From NCBI GenBank assembly GCA_027451425.1, contig DAIDJH010000061.1, positions 1 through 8,512 of the forward strand: a DNA stretch of 8,512 bases. The letters are read 5' to 3'. The first letter of the stretch is position 1. The number at the start of each line of letters is the position of its first letter. Position numbers and translations under genes: made by a program. Origin of the DNA: Bdellovibrionales bacterium. Lineage in GTDB: Bacteria; Bdellovibrionota; Bdellovibrionia; Bdellovibrionales; UBA1609. This document shows, piece after piece, positions 1 to 6,347 of this stretch. The notes beneath the pieces were generated by a model that was not told where the DNA came from, ran no database searches, and saw nothing but the letters and a program-made list of their open reading frames with translations.

Positions 1-786
1 AGACTTCCGAATAGCCTCGAGAAATTTACCATCCCCACTATAGATCGTTTGAATTTGGACCGATGCGCCTGGAAGCTTTTCGAGTTCACACATGTTGAAA
101 TTTTCTACCGAACGTCGGTGCGGAAATACATGGGTCCCGATGACATCGGAATCCACACGATGCAATCGAGAGTTTAAAAAACTTGAAACCTGATCGTTAA
201 CGAGTCCCTCTCTAACAAAATTGAGAACGCGTAAAAAATCTTTGTCTTCGTTTCGCACGATAGATTTCAGATAAGCGACTTGGAATCCACTTGCCCGCCA
301 AGTCTCAGACTTGAATGCCCAATCCTTTTCGTGACCATGAACATTAACCGGCGGCAGCTGCCCGAAATCTCCAACCGCAATGATTTTGATTCCGCCCCAT
401 ACCGCCGAGCCATCCCGTAATTTCCGACAGATTATTTCAGCGGCTTGCAAGGCTTGACCAGAAATCATGCTCACTTCATCAACGACAACAAGCTGCGTCT
501 TGATCAGTCGCTTTTTCAACCGCTTATCGCTGACGGCTCGCTGCACTGTTCGGTCAAGACCGCCCTCCATAATACCAAGGCCGAAAAAGCTATGAAAGGT
601 AACTCCACCTACAAGAACAGCGGCGGCGCCAGTGCTAGCTACTACACGATGAGTTTTTATGTCTTTATTTTTTAAAAAGTGCTTTAATAAAAATGATTTA
701 CCTGACCCCGCAGCGCCAGTGAGAAAAACATTGCAGGGACCGTTCAGGACCGACAAAGCATTTTTTTGGCAATCTGTAAGATCTAT
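1..786 (-). CDS. PIF1-family DNA helicase, partial (C-terminus beyond left edge)
   Basis: Superfamily 1B helicase of the PIF1/RecD-like group; family members are ATP-dependent 5'-3' DNA helicases that unwind duplexes and G-quadruplexes. The frame is open without a stop for 262 codons to the left edge. Counting the ATA at 786 as residue 1, I see a Q-motif-like LTDCQ (3-7), Walker A GAAGSGKS (24-31, bases 717-694), motif Ia around ASTGAAA followed by GGVTFHSFFGLG, Walker B VVVDEVSM (DEVSM at bases 480-466) and motif III VGDFGQLPPV (GDFGQLPPV ending at base 346), all in the usual order. The C-terminal RecA-like domain is mostly outside the window. The start is unresolved: no ATG or GTG exists between the in-frame upstream stop (before the tRNA) and the Walker A region. 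A TTG at 756 would delete the Q motif, a TTG at 852 lies inside the tRNA, and the family alignment points to the ATA at 786. The family call is secure; the 5' end is not. Confidence 0.9.
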   Translation of the reverse strand, partial: MDLTDCQKNALSVLNGPCNVFLTGAAGSGKSFLLKHFLKNKDIKTHRVVASTGAAAVLVGGVTFHSFFGLGIMEGGLDRTVQRAVSDKRLKKRLIKTQLVVVDEVSMISGQALQAAEIICRKLRDGSAVWGGIKIIAVGDFGQLPPVNVHGHEKDWAFKSETWRASGFQVAYLKSIVRNEDKDFLRVLNFVREGLVNDQVSSFLNSRLHRVDSDVIGTHVFPHRRSVENFNMCELEKLPGASVQIQTIYSGDGKFLEAIRKS

Positions 787-791
787 CGAAT

Positions 792-867
792 TGGTGGAGG
801 CAACAGGGATCGAACCTGCGACCTTCTGAATGCAAATCAGACGCTCTCCCAACTGAGCTATGCCCCC
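792..867 (-). tRNA. tRNA-Ala (anticodon UGC)
   Basis: The reverse complement folds as a complete 76-base cloverleaf. The acceptor stem GGGGGCA pairs with TGCCTCC and contains a G3-U70 wobble, the known identity element of alanine tRNAs. The D arm is GCTC/GAGC, the anticodon stem TCTGA/TCAGA with loop TTTGCAT gives anticodon TGC, and the T arm GCAGG/CCTGT carries loop TTCGATC. CCA is encoded. The gene stands alone here and not beside rRNA genes. It lies 40 bases downstream of the 908-1516 gene, and the helicase frame follows its 3' end at once with no terminator between, so co-transcription with the helicase is likely. Confidence 0.97.
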
Positions 868-875
868 AAAAATGT

Positions 876-891
876 TGCTAAAGGATTAGCA
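876..891 (-). terminator. Possible weak intrinsic terminator or tRNA leader hairpin
   Basis: On the minus strand TGCTAA-TCCT-TTAGCA forms a perfect 6-bp stem with a 4-base loop, followed by ACATTTTT directly before the tRNA. The stem-plus-T-run order fits a terminator for the 908-1516 gene. The stem is AT-rich and short, so it would be weak. It could instead be a processing element in the tRNA precursor, or chance. Confidence 0.35.
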
Positions 892-907
892 GGAGGCGCC
901 ACAAATG

Positions 908-1516
908 TCACGCGGAGGCTTTTTGTTTTATTCCCGTAATAAGATTGAGCCAGGATTTTTCATTATCGAGTTCAAATCCAACGGCTTCAGCCCCGCTTAG
1001 AACGGAGTCAAACACTCGGCGAAGCACATCTACTTCTTCGTTGTTTGTGCCTTTAGCGCTCAAACTTTCTTCAATAGCCTCGACGACGCTAACGAGATCA
1101 GGAGTCGTCACGACTTTAGGCAGTTTTTTAAGATCGAGCCCGACTGTCTCGGCTGGCTTAAAGCCAATCAAACGGTCAGTGATCAAAATCTTTTTGCCGT
1201 CGATAAAGTTAACCTGCAAAAAGTCTTGCCCGTCGGAGTCTTGCCGCCGCAAGACATCCTCGATGGCTTGAGCTGAAAAGCGAATGGTCTTACCGTCAGC
1301 CCGTTGAAATATGACCATCGTGCACGGTTCTAGTGGGCGCAGCTCCAGTCCTTGAGATCGCGCGATATATTCGGCTATTATGTCTTCCGGTCGGCCGATC
1401 GCCGGTTTATGAGAGTGATCCAAGTAGATGCCCCCAAAGGTAATTCTTGAGTTTCTTTTCGACCTTGCGAATAAATACTTGAGAAAACGACATAATTTTG
1501 GGTTATTGTCCTGCAC
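908..1516 (-). CDS. Hypothetical protein of unrecognised family (202 aa, cytosolic)
   Basis: I do not recognise this family and assign no function. The protein has no signal peptide or membrane segment. Residues 25-125 look like a compact mixed domain (ITFGGIYLDH, then GRPEDIIAEYI, CTMVIFQRADGKTIRFSAQAIEDVL, FLQVNFIDGKKILITDRLIGF), with alternating strands and one helix. Residues 135-200 look helical and acidic (VVEAIEESL, EVDVLRRVFDSVL). The coding quality of the frame and the absence of internal stops support a real gene. The start is doubtful. GTG at 1516 is the only ordinary start near the 5' end, has no Shine-Dalgarno sequence, and adds a basic 24-residue stretch before what looks like the natural domain boundary at Ile25 (an ATT codon). 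The gene is divergent from the cupin gene 26 bases away, and tRNA-Ala lies downstream on the same strand. Confidence 0.8.
   Translation of the reverse strand: MQDNNPKLCRFLKYLFARSKRNSRITFGGIYLDHSHKPAIGRPEDIIAEYIARSQGLELRPLEPCTMVIFQRADGKTIRFSAQAIEDVLRRQDSDGQDFLQVNFIDGKKILITDRLIGFKPAETVGLDLKKLPKVVTTPDLVSVVEAIEESLSAKGTNNEEVDVLRRVFDSVLSGAEAVGFELDNEKSWLNLITGIKQKASA
1491..1496 (+). promoter_or_regulatory. Possible -10 element for the cupin gene
   Basis: CATAAT matches the sigma-70 -10 consensus at five of six positions, lies in an AT-rich stretch and would give a leader of roughly 40 bases. No convincing -35 sits at normal spacing; the best candidate, TTGCGA at 1465-1470, leaves a 20-base spacer. 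It would lie inside the 5' part of the divergent gene as called. Confidence 0.25.
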
Positions 1517-1520
1517 AGGA
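1509..1520. promoter_or_regulatory. Inverted repeat in the divergent gap, candidate operator
   Basis: TCCTG-CA-CAGGA is a perfect 5-bp inverted repeat with a 2-base centre. It lies 11 bases before the cupin ribosome binding site and covers the putative GTG start of the opposite gene. Its position between divergent genes fits a regulator binding site, but an arm of this length can arise by chance. Confidence 0.3.
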
Positions 1521-1542
1521 ATGAGACAAAAGGAGCGAAATC

Positions 1543-1848
1543 ATGCTCGTATTTAGGTGGCAAGCCCCCGTAGTGCCTGACAAAAAACAATTATACGCGT
1601 TGTTTGAAGCTGAAGGGTTAACCCCGACGGAAGAAGCGTTCCCTCCTGAGACAGTTGTGGATTGGCACAGACATCGATTTGACGAAGTGCGAACCGTTGT
1701 TGAAGGTGAAATCCTTTTTGATATTGCCGGCAATCAACTTCTTCTTCGGCCAGGCGATCGAATCGTGATCCCCTCTAATACTAAACATAGCTTTCGCGTA
1801 CATGGCGGTAAGCCCTGTCTATGTATCGTTGCAAATAAAGCGCTCTGA
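1543..1848 (+). CDS. Small single-domain cupin protein (101 aa)
   Basis: A stand-alone cupin beta-barrel. Motif 1 reads HRHRFDEVRTVVEGE, giving metal ligands His42, His44 and Glu48 by family rule. Motif 2 reads GDRIVIPSNTKHSF, giving the fourth ligand His82. A 2-His-Glu-His set is therefore complete and a divalent metal site is expected. Small cupins include dioxygenases, isomerases and sugar- or ligand-binding proteins, and nothing in the sequence selects among these, so no substrate is named. There is no signal peptide, so it is cytosolic. The start is firm: AGGAG at 1531-1535 lies 7 bases before the ATG. The gene diverges from the 908-1516 gene and converges on rarA, with 11 bases between the stops. 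Confidence 0.9.
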   Translation: MLVFRWQAPVVPDKKQLYALFEAEGLTPTEEAFPPETVVDWHRHRFDEVRTVVEGEILFDIAGNQLLLRPGDRIVIPSNTKHSFRVHGGKPCLCIVANKAL

Positions 1849-1861
1849 GCGCCCGCGCTCT
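1840..1861. terminator. Overlapping GC hairpins between convergent cupin and rarA stops
   Basis: GAGCGC at 1847-1852 pairs with GCGCTC at 1855-1860 (5 bp with a 4-base loop, or 6 bp with 2). The same GAGCGC can instead pair with the upstream copy GCGCT at 1840-1844. The hairpins cover both stop codons: TGA of the cupin at 1846-1848 and the rarA TAG at 1862-1860. The plus strand continues into TAAGTTTCTT, a poor U-tract, so intrinsic termination would be weak. It is the only structure seen here that could serve both genes. Confidence 0.4.
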
Positions 1862-3185
1862 AAGTTTCTTCGCGCAACCACGCGAGGTAAGCGCGGATAT
1901 TTTTTTCGAAACCGTGCTCTGTTGGATCGTAAAATTTCTTGCCCTTTGCAGCCTCAGGCAAAAACATTTGCTTAACAAAGCCTCTTTCTGAGTCATGAGA
2001 ATATTTGTAATCGGCACCATACCCCATCATTTTATTTAAAGGAGTTTTTGAGGAGCGCAAAGCAACCGGAATCGGCAAAGGCCCGGTTTTGCGAACGTAC
2101 TCACTGGCTTCATCAATAGCCCGATATGCACGGTTAGACTTCGGGGCTGAGGCCAAATATGTGGAAACTTGCGCAAGAGTAATTCGACACTCGGGTAAAC
2201 CAACAAGCTCGACTGCCTGCAAACCAGCCGTCGCAACAAGAAGCCCCCGGGGATCGGCATTGCCGATATCTTCAGATGCCAGGATGACAAGACGGCGCGC
2301 AATGAACACTGGATCTTCGCCACCCTCTAACATTCTGGCCAGGTAATAAACAGCAGCGTCCGGATCGCTCCCTCGAACCGATTTTATGAAAGCCGAAATT
2401 GTATCGTAGTGCTGTTCACTCGTTTTGTCATAGCGCAAATTTCTTTCACCTAGCGCAGTTTCGAGCGCACTTACTGATAGCGGTACTACTTCGTTCGCTG
2501 ACTTCTGTGAAAAAAGCTGCAGGGCAATTTCTAGTGAATTGATCAACCGTCTGGCGTCTCCATGTGCTGATTCAACTAAAAAAGTTTGTGCTTCAAGCTG
2601 TAAAAGCTGAGACGGTGCGTATCCGCATTTCTCAAGCGCGCGCTGAAGGATGGCTTTAAGTTCTTCCGGTGCCAACGGCGTAAATACCAGCACTTGCACG
2701 CGACTCAGGAGTGCCGCATTGAGTTCATAGCTTGGATTTTCGGTCGTGGCACCAATAAGCATAAGGTCGCCAGATTCAGTGAAGGGGAGTAGCACATCTT
2801 GTTGAGCACGATTGAGCCGGTGAATTTCGTCTATAAATACAAGGGTTTTTTCTTGAAAATGAAGCCGTCGGTCGTGTGCATCTAGCCCTATTTGTCGGAG
2901 TTCTTTCGCTCCGGTATCAATCGCACTGCAACTGATAAAATGCGCTTTGACTTCGTGACTCAGGAGTCGTGCAAATGTTGTTTTGCCCGTACCCGGAGGC
3001 CCCCAGAAAATGAGATTCGGCAAAAAATTCTTTTCACGGAGCTGTGCAAGCAGCAATGTTTGCTTTTTAGCAAGTTCTCCGGTCGCAACAAAATCAGAAA
3101 TTTCTCGTGGCCTTAGCCTTTCAGCCAGAGGAGACATTGCGTTTTTGTCAAAATTTGGCGTCGAAGCCGCCTCAAAAAGATCCAT
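1860..3185 (-). CDS. rarA: Replication-associated recombination protein A (RarA/MgsA), AAA+ ATPase
   Basis: RarA is a homotetrameric clamp-loader-like AAA+ ATPase that acts at stalled replication forks and interacts with single-strand-binding protein. The 441 residues match the usual full length. Visible parts in order: PLAERLRPREISDF (19-32), the family N-terminal signature; Walker A GPPGTGKT (62-69); Walker B LVFIDEIHR (115-123, catalytic Asp119-Glu120); sensor 1 GATTENPS (145-152); arginine finger ALLSRV (Arg162); sensor 2 GDARRLIN (209-216); then the MgsA-type C-terminal oligomerisation region, with FIKSVRGSDPDAAVYYLARMLEGGE (split here as FIKSVRGSDPDAA and VYYLARMLEGGE), ASEDIGNADP and the tail motif MGYGADYKYSHD. 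All catalytic residues are intact. The ATG at 3185 begins a short 18-residue lead into the signature; its Shine-Dalgarno sequence is weak (AGAG), and a better GGAGG is too far upstream. It diverges from the 3309 gene across 123 bases. Confidence 0.97.
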   Translation of the reverse strand: MDLFEAASTPNFDKNAMSPLAERLRPREISDFVATGELAKKQTLLLAQLREKNFLPNLIFWGPPGTGKTTFARLLSHEVKAHFISCSAIDTGAKELRQIGLDAHDRRLHFQEKTLVFIDEIHRLNRAQQDVLLPFTESGDLMLIGATTENPSYELNAALLSRVQVLVFTPLAPEELKAILQRALEKCGYAPSQLLQLEAQTFLVESAHGDARRLINSLEIALQLFSQKSANEVVPLSVSALETALGERNLRYDKTSEQHYDTISAFIKSVRGSDPDAAVYYLARMLEGGEDPVFIARRLVILASEDIGNADPRGLLVATAGLQAVELVGLPECRITLAQVSTYLASAPKSNRAYRAIDEASEYVRKTGPLPIPVALRSSKTPLNKMMGYGADYKYSHDSERGFVKQMFLPEAAKGKKFYDPTEHGFEKNIRAYLAWLREET

Positions 3186-3308
3186 TGCTCTGGGTTGTAA
3201 ACCCGATTGCCTCCATTCACAAGTGAAGGGCGTGTCAAATTGAGAATCGCTATGGGGCCAGTCTCACATCTATTAAGGTGCATAGGCTAATCCTCCGATA
3301 AGGATAAC
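3186..3308. promoter_or_regulatory. Divergent intergenic region between rarA and the exported protein gene
   Basis: This 123-base gap must hold the 5' signals of both genes. On the minus strand TTGACA (3238-3233) is a perfect -35, but no acceptable -10 follows at 16-18 bases. On the plus strand AT-rich TATTAA (3271-3276) and GGCTAAT are possible -10-like segments without a good -35. I cannot name either promoter with confidence. Confidence 0.4.
3290..3305 (+). promoter_or_regulatory. Short hairpin overlapping the ribosome binding site of the 3309 gene
   Basis: ATCCT (3290-3294) and AGGAT (3301-3305) form a 5-bp inverted repeat with loop CCGATA. The right arm contains the only Shine-Dalgarno sequence (AAGGA, 4 bases before the ATG), so folding would hide it. 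The stem is weak and the role is a guess. Confidence 0.25.
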
Positions 3309-4064
3309 ATGGGCGATAGTATTTTAGGGCGAAAGCAAACTCCGTTCACACATCGTTGGTGGGTAAGATTACCTCTATTAGTGCTTGTGCTGATCTCAGT
3401 CGTTCAGTGCGGGGGGGCATTCGGCGCGTCAGCAAAAGTGAATATGCAGCTTTTACCCAATCTCCCGATTGTGTCTTTAGCTAGCCTCAGCATTACTTAT
3501 ACAGATCCCCTAACAGGTTTTCCGACAACTTCATCGATCACAGCGCCGTGGTATGAAATGACGATGAGTATTACTAATAATTCTACCGAGTATTTAACGT
3601 TAGCTGGTTTTCAATATCAAGCGAGCTACCTGAATGGCTCAACAATGACGACACAAAGCGGACTATCGCTCACAACAACCAACCTCGGACCGCAAGACAT
3701 GTGCATATCAACCACAGGTTTAATGCGGTCGATGATTGTCGAAGGTCTGGCGCCCGGAGAGACCTATACAGGAACCAGCGGTGACCACTGCAACGATTGG
3801 ACACAATCGACGACGGAAGGGATAACCTCAACTTCGAGTGATATTTATTATGTGAGTTCTTTGCCCACGGCGAGCTCGTCGACTTCGGGCGGATCGGGTA
3901 CAGGTACAAGCAGCAACTCGAATCCGGACCTTATCCCGACAACGTATTTTCTGATTTTCTATGCGCAAGGTTGGTTTGAAGCCAATGCGCGAACTTCCAC
4001 CGACGCCCCACAAGGCCCGCCTATCGAACGGTTTGTGTGGCAAGGATTCATGACAACCCAATAA
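3309..4064 (+). CDS. Unknown exported protein, probable lipoprotein (251 aa)
   Basis: I do not recognise a family. The N-terminus has a basic n-region (Arg8, Lys9, His15, Arg16, Arg20), a hydrophobic core LPLLVLVLISVV (21-32) and Cys34 followed by GG, which looks like a lipoprotein signal. The residue before the Cys is Gln, where Ala, Gly or Ser is usual; cleavage by signal peptidase I near AFGA-SA (37-42) is an alternative. The mature part is rich in Ser and Thr with beta-like alternation (WYEMTMSITNNSTEYLTLAGF), has two further Cys (132 and 161) that could pair, and carries a Ser/Gly/Thr low-complexity segment at about 184-205 before a C-terminal block YFLIFYAQGWFEANART. The ATG at 3309 has AAGGA at close spacing. 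It converges on pilQ with 3 bases between stops, which gives no evidence for a shared role. Confidence 0.82.
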   Translation: MGDSILGRKQTPFTHRWWVRLPLLVLVLISVVQCGGAFGASAKVNMQLLPNLPIVSLASLSITYTDPLTGFPTTSSITAPWYEMTMSITNNSTEYLTLAGFQYQASYLNGSTMTTQSGLSLTTTNLGPQDMCISTTGLMRSMIVEGLAPGETYTGTSGDHCNDWTQSTTEGITSTSSDIYYVSSLPTASSSTSGGSGTGTSSNSNPDLIPTTYFLIFYAQGWFEANARTSTDAPQGPPIERFVWQGFMTTQ

Positions 4065-4067
4065 GCT

Positions 4068-6338
4068 TTATGCTCCGCCATTTGGGGGATTGTCCGCTGC
4101 GGGCGCCGCCGCTGGCATGGTGAGTTCGCCGCTCCCCTTACTCGAGTCATCTGTTGCTGCTGCTTGAGCCTGCGAGTTGAGAATTCTCGGCGTGAGAAAC
4201 AACAATAACTCCGCTCTCGTACGATCGCTATGCTGATACTTGAAAAGCCATCCAATACCTGGGATATCTTTTAGCCACGGCACACCTTGATCTGATTTTG
4301 TTTCATCACTTTGATAGATACCGCCAATGACGGCGGTTTGACCGTTAGGGACAAGCACTTTCGTCGTCGCTTGGCGCGAGTTGATCGGACGCGCGCCGGA
4401 TGACGGATCAGCGATAGCACCCGGATATTGCCGAACGAGATCGACGTCAAGAATAACACTGCCCTCAGCCGTGATCTGAGGAGTAACAGTGAGGTGAAGC
4501 TCCCAGTTCGTTAGGACCGGTTGAGATGTCTCAGTTTGTGTTTGCGTATCGATGATATGGGTGACGTAAACAGTTTGGCCCTTTTGAATAATTTCGGCTT
4601 TTTCTTTATTCATCGTCACAATTCGCGGCGCCGATATGATGCGGGCTAAATTATCAGTTTGGGCAAGGGCCAAAGCCGCATTGAGATCGCCCACAAAATT
4701 GAGGACACCGACATTCAAATTCGCATTGCCAAATCCGCTAAACCCGCTCGCACCGGATGGAATTGGCGAAACGTTCAAGCCTGCTAAATAGTCAATCGGA
4801 GCGCCAGAAAACCCACCGGTAGACGACACCATTGTGGGGATACCCGAAAAGCCCCAGTTCACTCCAATATCACGCGAAAAATCTTCATCCGCTTCAACAA
4901 CTTTGCCTTCGATCATCACTTGCGCCGGTGGAATGTCCAGCGCCTTAATCAAACGGGACACTCGATCCAAAACATCGGCCGTGTCGGTTATAATTATCGA
5001 ACTTGTGCGCGGGTCGCTCACCACCTGCCCCCGCGAAGGAGTTAGAAATGGTTTAATCTGCGTTTGAAGATCTGTGACATTGGCGTAGCTGACCGGAATC
5101 ACTTTGACTTTCATCGGGGTCAAATTCTCTTGAGCATCAACGATAGCTTTGGCTTCTTTGGCCTCAGCTTGTAGCGTCGCCAGCTTGGTGATGCGGAGCA
5201 CATTGCCTTGCCGAATGTATCCTAGATCTTTTGAGCGCATGACTATGACCAGGGCTTGATCCCATGGCACTTGGCGAAGTTTGAGCGAAATTTTACCTTG
5301 GACGTCATCGGCGATAACGATGTTCACGCCGCTTTCATCGGCGATAAATTTAATGACATCGCGAACGTCGGCATCGTCCGTCTCAATAGAAATGGGCCGC
5401 CCAAAAAACTTGTTGTCTCCCGTCAGAAACTCGTCAAGCGTGCGCGCGCCTAAAATCCGTTCCGATTTTTCTGCTTCAGCAACGTTGTATGAAGCTTTGT
5501 CACTCGCGGTATAATGCGTACTTTGACCACCGCCTTCGGCCTCAACTGCTTGTTGGCCAGGAGTCCCGGGAGTTAGAAGAATGGCATTGCCCACTTGTGA
5601 GATAACCGGTTGCTCGGCGCCCTTCATTTGAACGACAATTCTCGCAACGTCGCCACCTGGGTTTTCGTAGGCGTTGATTGCGCCAAATGGAGTGTCGAAA
5701 TCTTTCATGATGAAGGGGCGCTGTAACTGTTCAGAAAGTTTAGAGTTTGGAATTTCAACGACAGTCTGATTCAGGCCTCTGTTCGTACGGATTGTGTATT
5801 CGGTCGGTTGATCAGTTTTGATCTCCACCGTCCCGCCATTTGCCGACGAAAGAAAACGAATACTCTTGACCATCGTCGCCGGTGCCTCATCTGACGGAGC
5901 CGGCGGCTGTGTGGCTTGCGACGTTGATTGTTGCGCCTCTTGCACAGAAGGCTGCGTCGGCGGGGGTTGCTGTTGAAATGCCGGTGGTTGTTGCGCCGAT
6001 TCTGCCGGTTGAGCGGGCGCGGTCTGGTCAGATGTACCTTGCGTTGGTGCGGCCTCCGTCGATTGATCGTCGAAATCGTCTAGCGTGCTATCCATTTTGT
6101 CCGATTTATCAGTTGCCGTCGCATCCCCCGTATCGGCCGCAGCTTGATTGTCTGGCCCAACCTGATTGTCGGCGGCTGTCGCCCCACTGTTGTCGGCGGA
6201 AGTATCGCCACTATTTGAACTGTTCGCGAGTTCGTTCATCAAATCCTGATCTTTTGGAGAGCTGGATGCGCAGCGAACAAGCGCAAAAATAGCAAGCACT
6301 CCAAATAGTAATTTGAGCTTTGGCATTGACGTGATCAT
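4068..6338 (-). CDS. pilQ: Type IV pilus secretin PilQ
   Basis: PilQ forms the multimeric outer-membrane channel through which the type IV pilus passes. Domains: signal sequence 1-22 with Cys23; acidic, Asn/Ser-rich then Gln/Pro-rich linker of about 130 residues (24-155); one AMIN peptidoglycan-binding domain (about 156-256); N0/STN domain (about 315-386, ISIETDDADVRDVIKFIADE); N1 secretin N-domain (about 409-483); and the secretin barrel domain (about 484-720), with VPNGQTAVIGG (663-673), GVPWLKDIPGIGWLFK (685-700) and the final ELLLFLTPRIL (710-720). An Ala/Pro/Gly tail follows. Length 756 is within the family range. The ATG at 6338 follows AGGGG by 6 bases; a second ATG at 6326 (residue 5) is also possible and leaves the signal sequence intact. 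The gene begins 9 bases after the pilP stop. Odd point: the residue before Cys23 is Arg, which is unusual for a lipobox. Confidence 0.98.
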   Translation of the reverse strand: MITSMPKLKLLFGVLAIFALVRCASSSPKDQDLMNELANSSNSGDTSADNSGATAADNQVGPDNQAAADTGDATATDKSDKMDSTLDDFDDQSTEAAPTQGTSDQTAPAQPAESAQQPPAFQQQPPPTQPSVQEAQQSTSQATQPPAPSDEAPATMVKSIRFLSSANGGTVEIKTDQPTEYTIRTNRGLNQTVVEIPNSKLSEQLQRPFIMKDFDTPFGAINAYENPGGDVARIVVQMKGAEQPVISQVGNAILLTPGTPGQQAVEAEGGGQSTHYTASDKASYNVAEAEKSERILGARTLDEFLTGDNKFFGRPISIETDDADVRDVIKFIADESGVNIVIADDVQGKISLKLRQVPWDQALVIVMRSKDLGYIRQGNVLRITKLATLQAEAKEAKAIVDAQENLTPMKVKVIPVSYANVTDLQTQIKPFLTPSRGQVVSDPRTSSIIITDTADVLDRVSRLIKALDIPPAQVMIEGKVVEADEDFSRDIGVNWGFSGIPTMVSSTGGFSGAPIDYLAGLNVSPIPSGASGFSGFGNANLNVGVLNFVGDLNAALALAQTDNLARIISAPRIVTMNKEKAEIIQKGQTVYVTHIIDTQTQTETSQPVLTNWELHLTVTPQITAEGSVILDVDLVRQYPGAIADPSSGARPINSRQATTKVLVPNGQTAVIGGIYQSDETKSDQGVPWLKDIPGIGWLFKYQHSDRTRAELLLFLTPRILNSQAQAAATDDSSKGSGELTMPAAAPAADNPPNGGA

Positions 6339-6347
6339 CCCTCACCC

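Noticed and set aside
445..675. Plus-strand open frame inside the helicase region
   Set aside because: The opposite strand carries continuous helicase motifs; this frame has no recognisable features or ribosome binding site.
780..870. Integrative element attached at the tRNA-Ala 3' end
   Set aside because: No second copy of the tRNA 3' end and no integrase gene are visible; the helicase alone is not evidence of an island. The window ends too soon to exclude it.
945..1271. Plus-strand 108-codon frame, Ser/Thr-rich
   Set aside because: It is antisense to the 908-1516 gene, with composition expected from a shadow frame and no start signals.
3233..3238. Perfect TTGACA on the minus strand as a rarA promoter
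   Set aside because: No acceptable -10 hexamer follows at 16-18 bases, so it is not called as a promoter.
4062..4070. Near-palindrome TAAGCTTTA at the convergent stops of the 3309 gene and pilQ
   Set aside because: It is produced by two TAA stop codons flanking three bases and is too short to be a terminator.
5882..6292. Plus-strand 136-codon frame opposite the pilQ 5' part
   Set aside because: It is antisense to the low-complexity PilQ linker, which leaves few stops on the other strand. It has no motif or ribosome binding site.
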